A stretch of 6,764 nucleotides of DNA. It comes from Anaerolineae bacterium (GTDB lineage Bacteria > Chloroflexota > Anaerolineae > B4-G1 > SLSP01). A program made the translations under genes and the position numbers. The stretch is from the NCBI GenBank assembly GCA_016928755.1, contig JAFGKB010000288.1, positions 1 to 6,764 of the forward strand, read 5' to 3'. The notes beneath the pieces were generated by a model. That model was not told the DNA's origin. It saw only the letters and a program-made list of their open reading frames with translations, and ran no database searches. Numbering within the stretch: the first letter of the stretch is position 1; each line of letters opens with the position of its first letter. This document shows positions 6,542 to 6,764 of this stretch, in pieces.

Positions 6542-6764
6542 TTACGGTAAGTTGGTGAAGTCGTCAGCGGAGTAGTAACCGGAGTCGATCAACGCTTCTT
6601 GGACATTATCCGCGTCAACCGAGACTACAGCAGATTGGATGGCCGGCACATCGACCACACCATTGTTGTAAGCACCCTTAGCCGTGGGCGCACTACCCTC
6701 AAGCAGAGCAACAGCGGCGTTGATGGCATCCTGCACCAAGGTGCGGACATCCTTGAAGACGGTC
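6542..6764 (-). CDS. Sugar-binding protein of the ABC importer, C-terminal end (ChvE/XylF-like), partial
   Basis: The last 73 residues of a substrate-binding protein, with the frame open through the right edge of the window and ending at TAA (6542-6544). The visible start of the fragment reads TVFKDVRTL, which matches the conserved strand and helix near the C-terminus of ChvE-like periplasmic sugar-binding proteins. The end reads NGVVDVP, then DNVQEALIDSGYYSADDF, again the typical tail of that family. No internal start should be assumed; a TTG at 6739 is simply a leucine codon. The product would be secreted or lipid-anchored and deliver a monosaccharide to the permease, but the signal peptide and most ligand-binding residues lie outside the window. 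It is the first visible gene of the transporter operon, and the 3' hairpin suggests higher expression than the genes that follow. Confidence 0.88.
   Translation of the reverse strand, partial: TVFKDVRTLVQDAINAAVALLEGSAPTAKGAYNNGVVDVPAIQSAVVSVDADNVQEALIDSGYYSADDFTNLP

Noticed and set aside
6542..6739. Complete small protein of 65 residues starting at TTG 6739
   Set aside because: The frame continues upstream to the window edge with TVFKDVRTL, a conserved part of ChvE-like binding proteins, so this is the C-terminal end of a larger gene.

Overview
The window reads as a bacterial chromosome fragment of moderate GC content. It carries most of a CUT2-type (xylose/ChvE-Ggu-like) monosaccharide ABC importer next to an atypical two-component system. 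The likely host is a member of Chloroflexota (Anaerolineae-like). That guess rests on the style of the GguA/GguB-like transporter, the soluble NarX/DegS-type kinase and the domain fusions. There is no rRNA or other marker gene in the window, so the assignment is tentative.

Layout. Plus strand: a D12-class DNA adenine N6-methyltransferase (10-909) overlaps by 14 nt a response regulator (896-1966) with the order receiver, LuxR-type helix-turn-helix, receiver. Minus strand, read right to left: the 3' end of a periplasmic-type sugar-binding protein gene (6542 to the window edge), a hairpin with T-tracts (6478-6520), a double-cassette sugar ATPase (4919-6445), a sugar permease (3727-4908, Shine-Dalgarno overlapping the ATPase stop codon), a second strong hairpin (3659-3713), a 113-base possible promoter region, and then a 529-residue protein (1956-3545). 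That protein fuses one RbsA/XylG-like ABC ATPase domain, a long coiled coil and a complete HisKA_3/HATPase_c histidine kinase. The kinase and response regulator genes converge, and their 3' ends overlap by 11 bp.

How the parts may work together. The binding protein, ATPase and permease form a sugar importer. The kinase has no transmembrane or periplasmic sensor; its only input-like domain resembles the ATPase of that same transporter class. The simplest inference is that the ABC module senses transporter state or nucleotide, perhaps by docking on the permease, and passes the signal through the coiled coil to H331. The two-receiver regulator encoded head-on to it is the obvious phosphorylation partner. 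This transporter-like-ATPase/kinase chimera is the most interesting object in the window. The methyltransferase may be a passenger or may be co-expressed with the regulator through translational coupling.

No RNA genes, CRISPR arrays, insertion sequences or attachment sites were recognised. No gene-free stretch reaches 300 bases; the two main intergenic gaps are 181 and 96 bases.
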